DNA from: PALSA-911 sp963743035
GTDB taxonomy: Bacteria; Pseudomonadota; Alphaproteobacteria; Acetobacterales; Acetobacteraceae
Assembly (NCBI GenBank): GCA_963743035.1
Contig: CAVUOB010000005.1
Coordinates: forward strand, 1 to 64,000
Direction: 5' to 3'
DNA: 64,000 nucleotides
Shown here piece by piece: positions 7,141 through 16,862 of this stretch (positions are counted from its first letter, which is position 1; each line of letters opens with the position of its first letter). The notes below the pieces were generated by a model, which worked only from the letters and a program-made list of their open reading frames with translations, made no database searches and was not told where the DNA came from. The translations under genes were made by a program, and so were the position numbers.

Positions 7141-8148
7141 ATGGATCGCCTGCTCACCGCCCTTCGCGCCACTGCCGAGCCGACCCGCCTGCGCCTGCTC
7201 GCGCTGGCGGCGCGCGGGGCTTTCTGCGTCATGGAATTCACCGAGATCCTCGGCCAGTCTCAGCCCCGACTGTCGCGCCACCTGAAGCTGCTCGGCGATG
7301 CCGGGCTGCTGGAGCGGGTGCGCGAGGGCGCCAAGGTCTGGTTCACGCTGCCGGCCGGGGAAGCCGGCGGGCTGGTGCGCGACCTGCTGGCACGGCTGCC
7401 GGAAGACGACCCGGTGCTGGTCGCCGACCGCCGCCAGGCCGCGCGCGTGCTGGCGGAACGCGCCCGGATCGCCTCGGAAAGTTTTCGCCGCCAGGGTGCT
7501 GACTGGGACGAGATGCGCGCGCTCGACCTGCCGGCTTCGGCCGTGGAATCGGCGCTGCTGTCATTGATCCCCGCGGATGCCGGGCGGCTGATCGATATCG
7601 GCACCGGCACCGGCCGGCTGCTGGAATTGCTGGCGCCGCGGATTTCCCAGGGGCTTGGCGTCGATGCGTCGAAGCAGATGCTCGCCCTGGCGCGCTCCCG
7701 CCTGTCGCGCGCCGATCTCGCGCATTGCGCGGTGCGCCAGGCGGACATGTACCGCCTGCCGCTGTCCGACGCCGGCTATGATCTCGCCTTGCTGCACATG
7801 GTGCTGCACTACGCGGAGGCGCCGGAAACCGTGCTGGCCGAAGCGGCGCGCGTGCTGCGGCCGGGCGGGACGTTGATCGTCGTCGACCTGGCGCCGCATG
7901 ACCGGACCGATCTCGCCGAGCGGCTGGCGCATCGCTGGCCCGGCTTTTCCGACGCGGCGATGCAGGAGCTGCTGGCCGGCGCCGGCCTCGCCATCGGAAC
8001 CCCGATCGCCGTGCCGGGATCGATGCAGATGACCATCTGGCCGGCGCGCCGGCCACTGCCGGCAGACGCCGCCGCCCCCAGCTTGCCCAAACCCCAGCTT
8101 GCCCAAACCCCAACTGGCCCAAACCTCTGTCTGAACGAGCTCCCATGA
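7141..8148 (+). CDS. sahR: ArsR-family regulator fused to a methyltransferase-like domain (SahR type)
   Basis: A 335-residue protein. Residues 1-85 are an ArsR winged helix (ATAEPTRLRLLALAARG, ILGQSQPRLSRHLKLLGDAG). Residues about 140-310 are a class I SAM-binding domain (RLIDIGTGTGRLLELLA motif I, DLALLHMVLHY, VLRPGGTLIVVDL). Proteins with this architecture next to methionine genes are SahR, which responds to S-adenosylhomocysteine and represses methionine-cycle genes. The placement directly upstream of and overlapping metH (ATGA) supports this. The last 20 or so residues are encoded by an imperfect tandem repeat (about 8086-8130) and look like a low-complexity tail. Confidence 0.8.
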   Translation: MDRLLTALRATAEPTRLRLLALAARGAFCVMEFTEILGQSQPRLSRHLKLLGDAGLLERVREGAKVWFTLPAGEAGGLVRDLLARLPEDDPVLVADRRQAARVLAERARIASESFRRQGADWDEMRALDLPASAVESALLSLIPADAGRLIDIGTGTGRLLELLAPRISQGLGVDASKQMLALARSRLSRADLAHCAVRQADMYRLPLSDAGYDLALLHMVLHYAEAPETVLAEAARVLRPGGTLIVVDLAPHDRTDLAERLAHRWPGFSDAAMQELLAGAGLAIGTPIAVPGSMQMTIWPARRPLPADAAAPSLPKPQLAQTPTGPNLCLNELP

Positions 8149-11100
8149 CCCGCCCCCATCTACTCGACGCCCTGCGCGACCAGGTCCTGCTGTGCGATGG
8201 CGGCATGGGCTCCGCGTGCAGGCGCTGACGCTGGATATCGAGAAGGATTACTGGGGGCAGGAGAACTGCACGGACGTGCTCAGCCTGTCGCGCCCGGATC
8301 TGGTGCGGGAGATCCATCGCGGCTATTTCGAGGCCGGCGCGGACATGGTGGAAACCAACACCTTCGGCGGCTCCCCGGTCACGCTCGGCGAATTCGGCCT
8401 GTCCGACCGCGCGTTCGAGATCAACAAGGTTGCCGCCGAGCTGGCGCGCGAGGCCGCGGAAAGCTTTTCCGACGGCCGCCATCGCTGGGTGATCGGCAGC
8501 GTCGGGCCGGGCACCAAGCTGCCATCCTCGGCAACATCGCCTACGACCCGCTGGAAGCGGCGCCTCGCCGAGCAGTGCCGCGGGCTGATCGCCGGCGGGG
8601 TGGATGCGATCCTGATCGAGACCTGCCAGGACACGCTGCAGATCAAGGCCGCCGTCAACGGCGCCAAGATCGCCCGCGCTGGCCGCCGGCACGGACACGC
8701 CGATCTTCGTGCAGGTCACGGTGGAAACCACCGGCACCCTGCTGGTCGGCCCCGACATCGCCGCCGCCGCGACCGTGGTGCAAGCGCTGGATGTGCCGCT
8801 GATGGGGCTGAACTGCGCCACCGGCCCGCAGGAAATGGCCGAGCATGTCCGCTGGCTGGCCGCCAACTGGCCGGGCCTGCTGTCGATCCAGCCGAATGCC
8901 GGCCTGCCGGAACTGGTGGACGGGCAGACCCGCTACCCCCTCGGCGCCGAGGAAATGGCGAGCTGGGTGGAGCGCTTCGTCGCCGAGGACGGCATGAACC
9001 TGATCGGCGGCTGCTGCGGCACCTCGATCCCGCATATCCAGGCGCTGGATGCGATGCTGCGCCGGCGCGGCCGGGCAAGGGGCGGTTCCGCCCCGCGCCG
9101 GTGCCGCGCAAGCCGGTGTGGATCCCCTCCGTCGCCATCGCTCTATCAGCAGGTCTCGCTGCGCCAGGAGAACGCGTTCTTCGCCATCGGCGAGCGCTGC
9201 AACGCCAACGGCTCGAAGAAATGGCGCGAGCTGCAGGAAAAGGCCGATTGGGACGGCTGCGTCTCCATGGGCCGCGAGCAGATCGCCGAAGGCTCCAACA
9301 GCCTGGATGTCTGCACCGCCTTCGTCGGCCGCGACGAAATCGGCCGAGATGAACGAGGTGATCCGCCGCTTCACCAGCTCGGTGAATGCGCCGCTGGTGA
9401 TCGACAGCACCGAAACCCCGGTGATCGAGGCGGCGCTGAAGCTGCATGGCGGCAAGCCGATCATCAACTCGATCAATTTCGAGGATGGCGAGGGCCATGC
9501 CACCGACCGGCTGATCCTGGCGAAGAAGTTCGGCGCCGCGGTGATCGCGCTGACCATCGACGAGACCGGCATGGCGAAGACCGCCGAGGACAAATTGCGC
9601 ATCGCCGCACGGCTGGTCGATTTCGCCTGCAACAAGCACGGGCTGCGCGCAGTCCGACCTGCTGATCGACCCGCTGACCTTCACCATCGCCACCGGCAAC
9701 GAGGACGACCGCAAGCTCGGGCTGTGGACGCTGGAGGGGATCCGGACGATCCGCGAGGCGTTTCCGGACATCCAGATCATTCTCGGGCTGTCGAATATCA
9801 GCTTCGGCCTGAACCCGGCCGCGCGCGCCGTGCTGAACTCGCGTGTTCCTCGATCATGCCGTGCGCGCCGGCATGACCGGCGCCATCGTGCATGTGTCGA
9901 AGATCCGGCCGCTGCACCTGATCGCGCCGGAGGAGGTGAAGATCGCCGAGGACCTGATCTTCGATCGCCGCGCGCGAGGGCTACGATCCGCTGCAGAAGC
10001 TGCTGGAGATGTTCGCCGACCGCAAGGCGGCCGACGCCACGGTGAAGAAGCGCGCGGACACCGTCGAGGGACGGCTGAAGGACCGCATCGTCGATGGCGA
10101 CCGCAAGGGGCTGGGCGACGAGCTCGACGAGGCGCTGCTCACGACTACCAGCCGCTCGACATCATCAACAACTTCCTGCTCGACGGCATGAAGGTGGTCG
10201 GCGAGCTGTTCGGCGCCGGCAAGATGCAGCTTCCCTTCGTGCTGCAGAGCGCGGAGACGATGAAGGCCGCGGTGGCACATCTGGAACCGCATATGGAGCG
10301 GGTGGCGGGCCAGGAGAAAGGCACCATCGTGCTGGCCACGGTGAAGGGCGACGTGCACGACATCGGCAAGAACCTGGTCGACATCATCCTGACCAACAAC
10401 GGCTACCGCGTGGTCAATCTCGGCATCAAGGTGCCGCTGGCGGACATGATCACCGCGGTGCACGAGACATCATGCGCATGCCATCGGCATGTCCGGCCTG
10501 CTGGTGAAATCCACCGTGGTGATGCGGGAGAACCTGGAGGAGATGTCGCGCCAGGGGCTGGAGATTCCGGTGCTGCTGGGCGGTGCCGCGCTGACGCGCA
10601 ACTATGTGGAGGATGATTGCGTCCGTGCCTATGCGTCCGGCCGCGTCGCCTATGCGCGCGATGCGTTCGACGGGCTGCACCTGATGGACAAGGTGACCGG
10701 CAACGGGTTCGACGACTACCTGGCCGCGATGCAGGCCAAGCGCGCCGGCAAGGCGCGCAACACCGAAGCGCACGCTCGGCCAGGCCGATGCGCGGGCGTT
10801 CCGGCCGGTGGACGTGAACGCGGTGCAGCGCGCGGCGCAGGCGGATGACGCAGGACATGCCGGTGCTGGAGCCGCCGTTCTGGGGCGCGCGTGTCCTGGA
10901 AGCCCCGGCCAAGGCGATCGTGCCGTTCCTGAACGAGCGCAGCCTGTACCAGTTCCAGTGGGGCTTTCGCAAACAGGGCCGCTCGCTGGACGATTTCCTC
11001 GGCTGGGCGAAGCAGGAGCTGCGCCCGGTGATGCGCCGGATGCTGACGATCTGCGAGGCAGCAGGACATCCTGAAGCCGCAGGCGGCCTATGGCTACTGG

Positions 11101-11654
11101 AAGGCCGCCGGCCAGGGCAACGACCTGATCCTGTTCGACCAGGACGGCGCCACGGAGCTGGCCCGCTTCACGCTGCCGCGCCAGCCGAAGGAGGATGGCG
11201 AGTGCATCGCCGATTTCTTCCGCGACGTGGACGAGGCGGAGCGCGACGTGATCGGCCTGCAGGTCGTCACCGTCGGCCAGAAGGCGTCCGACACCGCCCG
11301 CGCTGTGGTTCGAGGACAACCGCTACCAGGATTACCTGTATCTGCACGGCCTGTCGGTGGAGATGGCGGAGGCGATGGCGGAATACACCCATAAGCGCAT
11401 CCGCGCCGAGCTCGGCTTCGCGGCCGAGGACGACCGCGACATGGAGAAGATGCTGTCCCAGGGTTACCGCGGGATCGCGCTACTCCTTCGGCTACCCTGC
11501 CTGCCCGAAGCTGGAGGACCAGGAGCCGCTGCTGAAGCTGCTGGGCGCGGAACGGATCGGCGTGTCGCTGTCCGACGAGTTGCAGCTGCATCCGGAGCAA
11601 TCCACCAGCGCCATCGTGGTGCTGAACCCCAGGGCGAAGTATTTTTCGGTCTAG
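8145..11654 (+). pseudogene. metH: B12-dependent methionine synthase, multiply frameshifted
   Basis: Reading across all three frames recovers a full-length MetH of about 1170 residues. In order it has the homocysteine-binding domain (LLCDGGMGS, MVETNTFGG, MNLIGGCCGTS), pterin domain (FFAIGERCNANGSKK), B12 cap and B12-binding domain with DVHDIGKN, and the SAM-activation domain ending at a TAG at 11652. MetH methylates homocysteine with methyltetrahydrofolate. At least 14 single- or double-base indels break the frame, for example near 8213, 8524, 8565, 8686, 9090, 9140, 9345, 9655, 9845, 9970, 10145, 10468, 10772, 11062, 11300 and 11485. Many compensate each other and protein-level conservation is intact, so recent decay or sequence error fits better than old decay. 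The start overlaps the sahR stop. Confidence 0.85.
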
Positions 11655-11678
11655 GATCGGCAGGGCGCGCCGGCGCGC

Positions 11679-12659
11679 ATGCATTCCCGCCGGCGCACTT
11701 TCACTCCGGCTGAAAGCGCATTAGAGGCTGTTTCGCAACGCCCCGCATGCGGGCAACAGCATGGGACCAGCTTGGGCAAGGCGGAACGTATCGCGGCTGG
11801 CAGCATCGGGATCGGCATCCTGGTGCTGGCCATGAAGGGCGCTGCCTGGTGGCTGACCGGCAGCGCCGCGCTGTATTCGGACGCGCTGGAAAGCACGGTG
11901 AACATCGCCGCCGCCGTGGTGGCGCTGATCGCGCTGCGCTTTGCCTCCCGCCCCGCGGACGCCAATCATCCGTTCGGCCATGACAAGGCGGAGTTCTTCG
12001 CCGCGGTGATCGAGGGCGTGTTGATCGTCGTCGCCGCGCTGTCGATCTTCAAGCATGCCTGGGACACCTGGCGGGATCCTCACCCGCTGCTGATGCCGTA
12101 CCAGGGATTGGCGCTGAACGCCTTGGCCACGGCGGTCAATGCCTTCTGGGCCGCGCTGCTGTTGCGCAACAGCCGCGTGCTGCGATCCCCGACGCTGAAG
12201 GCCGATGCGCGCCATCTCACGGCCGACGTGGTCACCTCCATCGGCGTGACCATCGGCGTGTTGTTGGCGGTGCAGACCGGATATCTGGTGCTGGATCCCA
12301 TTCTGGCGGCCGCCACCGCCGTGCATGTGCTATGGTCGGGCGCATCGATGATCTGGGAATCCGTCGGCGGACTGATGGACGCCGCCCCTGAGCCAGCGGT
12401 TATCGAGCGCATCCGTGCCCTGGTCGCCAAGCACGCCGCCGGCGCGATCGAGGCGCATGATTTGCGCACCCGCAATGCCGGGCGGCTGACCTTCGTGGAG
12501 TTCCATCTCGTGGTGCCCGGCGCCATGACCGTCGCCGACAGCCATGACATCTGCGACCGGATCGAGGCGGCGCTGAAGGCGGATATGGATCAGCTGGTCA
12601 TCACCATCCACGTGGAGCCGGAAGGCAAGGCCAAGCAGACGGGCGTTCCGGTTCTGTGA
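11679..12659 (+). CDS. Cation diffusion facilitator family transporter
   Basis: A 326-residue CDF protein with six predicted membrane helices and the family metal site: YSDALESTVN in TM2, HPFGHDKAEFFAA in the loop, DARHLTADVVTS in TM5, and a cytoplasmic C-terminal domain with TFVEFHLVVPGAM and HDICDRIE. Such proteins export divalent metals such as Zn, Co, Fe or Cd by proton antiport; the metal cannot be told from sequence. The first 30 residues are not typical, so the true start may be the TTG at about 11772 (LGKAERIAAG). The stop overlaps the GTG of the next gene. Confidence 0.8.
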   Translation: MHSRRRTFTPAESALEAVSQRPACGQQHGTSLGKAERIAAGSIGIGILVLAMKGAAWWLTGSAALYSDALESTVNIAAAVVALIALRFASRPADANHPFGHDKAEFFAAVIEGVLIVVAALSIFKHAWDTWRDPHPLLMPYQGLALNALATAVNAFWAALLLRNSRVLRSPTLKADARHLTADVVTSIGVTIGVLLAVQTGYLVLDPILAAATAVHVLWSGASMIWESVGGLMDAAPEPAVIERIRALVAKHAAGAIEAHDLRTRNAGRLTFVEFHLVVPGAMTVADSHDICDRIEAALKADMDQLVITIHVEPEGKAKQTGVPVL

Positions 12660-13510
12660 CCCGGGGGCGTCCTGCCGTCAGCCCGACCAACCGCCGCCTG
12701 GTGATCTTCGCGGCCGTCTCGATTGCCCTGCATCTTCTGCTGCCCACGGCGGCGCTGGTCATCCCCGGCCTGCTGCCGGAGTGGCGGAAGCCACCGAAGC
12801 CGGACGCGCCTCTGCCCACGATCGAGTTCATCACGGTGCAGCAGAAGGGCTTCGGCAAGCCCACCTCCCCCGATGCCCCCAGCAAGCCGACGCCGGAAGC
12901 CCCGCCGACGCCGCCGGAGGAGGCGGCCAAGCAACCGCCGCCCCCCCAGCCGCCTGCCAAGACCCAACCTGCCAAGGCTGAACCATCCGCCAAGCCCGAG
13001 CCGCCGGCGGCCAAGGCGCCGGAACCGCCGCCGCCGCCCGATCCCACGGCCGAGGCAGCGCCCGCGCCGCCACCGCCGCCGCCTCCCCCTGCCCCGCCGC
13101 AGGAAAGCCATGTCACGGCCACCCCGGTCCCGCCGCCCGCCGCCAGGCCGGCACCCAAGGCCGAGCCCGCACCCGAGATCAATCTCGGCGGCACCGACAG
13201 CCTGAGCTCGCTGATCGCCACCGGATCGCAGATCATCCCGGTCGGCATCGACACCAAGCTGCGCAACCGCGAGCCGATCTACCCGAACGAGGCCGCCCGG
13301 CTCGGCCAGCACGGCCTTGTCGTCGTGCGGGCGCATGTCTCTCCGGACGGACATGCCGAGGGAGTGGATATCGAAAAGAGCTCCGGCTACCCGCTGCTCG
13401 ACAACGCCGCGCGGGATGCCGTCATCACCTGGCATTTCCGCCCGGCGATCGACGGCGGCGTGCCGGTGCAATCGACGATTTCCGTCGCCATAGACTTCAC
13501 GTTCCGATAA
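12656..13510 (+). CDS. TonB-family energy-transducing protein
   Basis: A 284-residue protein with one N-terminal membrane helix (LVIFAAVSIALHLLLPTAAL), a long Pro-rich linker at residues about 60-175, and a C-terminal TonB domain (EPIYPNEAARLGQHGLVVVR, SSGYPLLDNAARDAV, WHFRPA). It would link the inner-membrane proton motive force to outer-membrane receptors. No exbB/exbD genes are nearby, so it may use partners encoded elsewhere. The GTG start overlaps the CDF stop as GTGA, indicating co-transcription; a link to metal transport is plausible. Confidence 0.8.
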   Translation: MTRGRPAVSPTNRRLVIFAAVSIALHLLLPTAALVIPGLLPEWRKPPKPDAPLPTIEFITVQQKGFGKPTSPDAPSKPTPEAPPTPPEEAAKQPPPPQPPAKTQPAKAEPSAKPEPPAAKAPEPPPPPDPTAEAAPAPPPPPPPPAPPQESHVTATPVPPPAARPAPKAEPAPEINLGGTDSLSSLIATGSQIIPVGIDTKLRNREPIYPNEAARLGQHGLVVVRAHVSPDGHAEGVDIEKSSGYPLLDNAARDAVITWHFRPAIDGGVPVQSTISVAIDFTFR

Positions 13511-13535
13511 CGCCGCACAGTCAGGGAATACCAGG

Positions 13536-14090
13536 ATGGTCCGGATCGACAGGGTCGTGACGCGCGGCGGCGATGGCGGGGAAACCTCCCTCGGCGACGG
13601 CACGCGGGTGCGCAAGGACGCGCTGCGGGTGGACGCCTATGGCACGGTGGACGAGGCCAATGCGGTGCTCGGCCTGGTGCGGCTGCATACCGACGGCGAA
13701 GCGGACGCGATGCTGGCGCGCATCCAGAACGACCTGTTCGATGTCGGCGCCGATCTGTGCGTTCCCGGCGAAGCGGGGGAGCGGCTGCGGGTGACGGAAG
13801 CGCCGATCCTGCGGCTGGAGGCGGAGGTGGCGGCGATGAACGAAGCCCAGCCGCGCCTGACCAGCTTCATCCTGCCCGGCGGCAGCGCGGCGGCCGCGCA
13901 TGCGCATCATGCCCGCACCGTCGTCCGCCGCGCCGAACGCCTATGCGTGGCGCTGGCCGCCCGGGAGGAAGTGAACCCCATGGTGGTCCGTTACCTCAAC
14001 CGGCTATCAGACCATCTGTTCGTGCTGGCCCGCCATCTGAACGCGGACGGGGCGGGTGACGTGCTTTGGGTGCCTGGCGCGAACCGGTAG
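13536..14090 (+). CDS. Cob(I)alamin adenosyltransferase, PduO type
   Basis: A 184-residue protein with the PduO/MMAB signature: TRGGDGGETSLGDGTRVRKD (ATP site), VDAYGTVDEANAVLGL, FILPGGS and RRAERLCVAL with LNRLSDHLFVLAR. It moves the adenosyl group of ATP to cob(I)alamin, giving coenzyme B12. It fits a B12-using genome, as metH nearby also needs a corrinoid, though MetH uses methylcobalamin. Length is normal for the family. Confidence 0.85.
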   Translation: MVRIDRVVTRGGDGGETSLGDGTRVRKDALRVDAYGTVDEANAVLGLVRLHTDGEADAMLARIQNDLFDVGADLCVPGEAGERLRVTEAPILRLEAEVAAMNEAQPRLTSFILPGGSAAAAHAHHARTVVRRAERLCVALAAREEVNPMVVRYLNRLSDHLFVLARHLNADGAGDVLWVPGANR

Positions 14091-14242
14091 GGCGACCCCT
14101 TCCCGCTTCGCCCTTGCGAGCCGCGCGCGTCTGGCACAACAGTGTCCGGCACGGCAATGTCTGGCACAACAGTATCGTCCGCCTTAGCAGCGGCAATTGG
14201 GGCGCTGGCGCAAGGCTAGCCCCGGACCATCGAGGAGGATAC

Positions 14243-15622
14243 GTGGACAATCCCACAGACCGCGCTGCCTTTCCCACCGCGACGGGCCCCGCTGGTACCC
14301 GCGCCGCCGGCCCGCTGCTGCGCCGTTGGTGGCGCCTGGCCGACACTTCGATCGGCATCATCCCGCTGCCGCTGTTTCCGCTGATCCTGGCACTGATCGT
14401 CGCCCTGGTCGTAATGGGAAAACTGCCCACCGATCTGACGACGATGATCCCCGCTATCGCGCTGGGCGCCTATACCTGCGCCGAGATCGGCAAGCGGATC
14501 CCGGTGATCCGCCATATCGGCGGCCCCGCGATCTTCGCCACTTTCCTGCCGTCCTATCTCGTCTACGCGCATCTGCTGCCGGCACCCGTGATCAAATCCG
14601 TCGCCGACTTCACCAAGCAGAGCAATTTTCTCTACCTGTTCATCTGCTGCATCATCGTCGGCAGCATCCTCGGCATGCAGCGCGACGTGCTGATCAAGGG
14701 TTTCCTGAAGATCTTCGTGCCGCTGGGCGCGGGATCGCTCGCCGCCGGCATCGTCGGCACCGCTGTCGGCACCGTCCTCGGCCTCGGCGCGCATCACACG
14801 CTGTTCTACATCGTCATCCCGATCATGGGCGGGGGCGTCGGCGAAGGCGCGCTGCCGCTGTCGCTCGGCTACGCGTCCATCACGCATCAGCCGCAGGGGG
14901 AGATATTCGCCCAGATCCTGCCGCCGGTGATGCTGGGCAGCCTCACCGCCATCCTGCTGGCCGGCCTGCTGAACTATGTCGGCAAGCGCTACACGCACTT
15001 GACCGGCGAAGGCCGGCTGCAGCCCGCCGAGCATGGCGATGCGATCGCGGAATCGCTGGTAGCCGAGGAGGAACGCCCGAGCGGCCTGCCGATCGAGGCG
15101 ACGACGGTGGCGGCCGCCGGCCTGGTCGCGATCACGCTGTTCCTGCTGGGCACTGTGGTGCAGGACACCACAGGCTTCCCGGCGCCGGTGCTGATGCTGT
15201 TCTCCGCGGTGGCGCTGAAACTGGTTCGCGCCGTCCCGTCCCACCTGCGCGAGGGGGCGTCTGTGGTGTACAAATTCTTTTCGCAATGCGTGACCTACCC
15301 GCTGCTGTTCGCCATCGGCGTCGCGCTGACGCCGTGGCAAACACTGATGGCGACACTGCAGCCGGCGATCCTGATCACCATCGTCGCCACTGTCGCGACC
15401 ATCATGGCGGTGGGCTTCTTCGTCGGGCGCTGGGTGAATTTGTATCCGATCGAGGCCGCCATCGTGAACGCCTGCCATAGCGGCCAGGGCGGCACCGGCG
15501 ACGTCGCCATTCTCACCTCCGCGAACCGGATGGAGCTCATGCCCTTCGCGCAGATCGCCACGCGCATCGGCGGTGCGGTGACGGTGACCCTGGCCTTGCT
15601 GATCCTGGCACGGATAAGCTGA
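14243..15622 (+). CDS. 2-hydroxycarboxylate transporter (2HCT/CitS family)
   Basis: A membrane protein of about 459 residues with some 11-12 predicted helices. Family features are the GGxG-type reentrant motifs, seen as IMGGGVGEGALPLS in the first half and NACHSGQGGTGDVAILT in the second, plus LFICCIIVGSILGM. 2HCT proteins import citrate, malate or related 2-hydroxy acids with sodium or protons. The GTG start at 14243 is chosen because GAGGAGG is at 14232-14238; the frame is open further upstream but overlaps the previous gene. It is followed by a CoA-transferase and a CitE-like lyase, consistent with uptake and cleavage of a hydroxy-dicarboxylate. Confidence 0.8.
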   Translation: MDNPTDRAAFPTATGPAGTRAAGPLLRRWWRLADTSIGIIPLPLFPLILALIVALVVMGKLPTDLTTMIPAIALGAYTCAEIGKRIPVIRHIGGPAIFATFLPSYLVYAHLLPAPVIKSVADFTKQSNFLYLFICCIIVGSILGMQRDVLIKGFLKIFVPLGAGSLAAGIVGTAVGTVLGLGAHHTLFYIVIPIMGGGVGEGALPLSLGYASITHQPQGEIFAQILPPVMLGSLTAILLAGLLNYVGKRYTHLTGEGRLQPAEHGDAIAESLVAEEERPSGLPIEATTVAAAGLVAITLFLLGTVVQDTTGFPAPVLMLFSAVALKLVRAVPSHLREGASVVYKFFSQCVTYPLLFAIGVALTPWQTLMATLQPAILITIVATVATIMAVGFFVGRWVNLYPIEAAIVNACHSGQGGTGDVAILTSANRMELMPFAQIATRIGGAVTVTLALLILARIS

Positions 15623-15626
15623 CCGC

Positions 15627-16856
15627 ATGATCCCGCACATCGAATTCGACCCGACCGCCACGGCGCCGCTTGCCGGCATCCGCGTGGTGGACCTCTCCCG
15701 CCTGGTCGCCGGCAACATGATCAGCCTGCAACTGGCCGACCATGGCGCCGAGGTGATCAAGATTGAAGACCCCGACAAGGGCGATCCGCTGCGCGCCTGG
15801 CGCACCAAGGGGCAGAGCCTGCACTGGAAGGTCTACGCCCGGAACAAGAAGAGCCTGGCGATGAACCTGCGCTCGCCGGTCGCAAAGCAGGCGCTGCACG
15901 ACCTGCTGGATACCACCCAGGTGCTGATCGAGAATTTCCGGCCCGGCACGCTGGAGAGCATGGGCTTTGCGCCGGAAGTGCTGCACGCGCGCAACCCCGG
16001 GCTGATCATCGTGCGTGTCACCGGTTTCGGCCAGGACGGCCCGTATCGCGACCGGCCCGGCTTCGGCACGCTGGTGGAGGCGATGTCCGGCTTCGCCTCC
16101 AAGAACGGTTTCGCCGACCGCCCGCCGGTGCTGCCGCCGCTGGCGCTGGCCGACATGGTGGCCGGGCTGTACGGCGCCTATTCGGTGATGATCGCGCTGC
16201 GCGAGGTGGAGAAAGGCGGCCCGGGGGAGAGACGGGGACAGGTCATCGACCTGCCGCTGCTCGATCCCATCGTCTCCATCCTCGGGCCGGAGGCGGCGAT
16301 CTATCGCGTGTCCGGCGAGTTGTCGCCGCGGACCGGCAGCCGGTCGATCACCACCTCGCCGCGCAACACGTTCCGCACCAGGGAAGGCCGCTACATCGCG
16401 ATCTCCGCCTCGATCCAGGCGATGTCGGAACGCCTGATGCGCGCCATCGGCCGGGAAGACATGATCACCGACCCGCGCTTTCGCACCAATACCGACCGCC
16501 TGCAGCATGTGGAGGAGACCGAGGCGCCGATCGCCGAGTTCATCGCCGCGCGCACGCTGGCGGAGAACATGGCGGTATTCGAGGCGGCGGAGATCACCGC
16601 GACGCCGGTGTACGACATCGACCAGTTCCTGGACGATCCGCATGTGCAGGCGCGCGGCGTGATCGTGGAGGCGCCGGACGCGGAAGCGGGGTCGGTGCTG
16701 ATGCACAACATCATCCCGCGCCTGTCGGACACGCCCGGCAAGCTGCGGCTGCCGGCCCCCGACCTCGGCCAGCATACGCGGGAGATCCTCGCCGGGCTCG
16801 GCTACGCCGAAGACAAATTTGCCGCGCTCATCGAAGCCGGCGCGATCAAGGGATAG
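15627..16856 (+). CDS. Class III (CaiB/BaiF) CoA-transferase
   Basis: A 409-residue protein with family hallmarks: LAGIRVVDLSRLVAGNMISLQLADHGAEV is the start region, followed by EVIKIEDPDKGDPLR, and the catalytic Asp lies in the LADMVAGLYGAY segment. It moves CoA between carboxylates. Lying between a 2-hydroxyacid transporter and a CitE-like lyase, it is a good candidate for activating malate, citramalate or a similar acid using succinyl-CoA or acetyl-CoA. Substrate is inferred from neighbours only. It starts 5 bp after the transporter stop. Confidence 0.8.
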   Translation: MIPHIEFDPTATAPLAGIRVVDLSRLVAGNMISLQLADHGAEVIKIEDPDKGDPLRAWRTKGQSLHWKVYARNKKSLAMNLRSPVAKQALHDLLDTTQVLIENFRPGTLESMGFAPEVLHARNPGLIIVRVTGFGQDGPYRDRPGFGTLVEAMSGFASKNGFADRPPVLPPLALADMVAGLYGAYSVMIALREVEKGGPGERRGQVIDLPLLDPIVSILGPEAAIYRVSGELSPRTGSRSITTSPRNTFRTREGRYIAISASIQAMSERLMRAIGREDMITDPRFRTNTDRLQHVEETEAPIAEFIAARTLAENMAVFEAAEITATPVYDIDQFLDDPHVQARGVIVEAPDAEAGSVLMHNIIPRLSDTPGKLRLPAPDLGQHTREILAGLGYAEDKFAALIEAGAIKG

Positions 16857-16862
16857 TTGAAT

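Noticed and set aside
8145..11654. Programmed recoding of metH
   Set aside because: Many shifts in both directions, with no shared slippery motif and in GC-mixed contexts; indel errors or recent decay are simpler.
12723..13266. Long Arg- or Gly-rich frames opposite the TonB-like gene
   Set aside because: They are low-complexity shadows of the Pro-rich linker and have no start signals.
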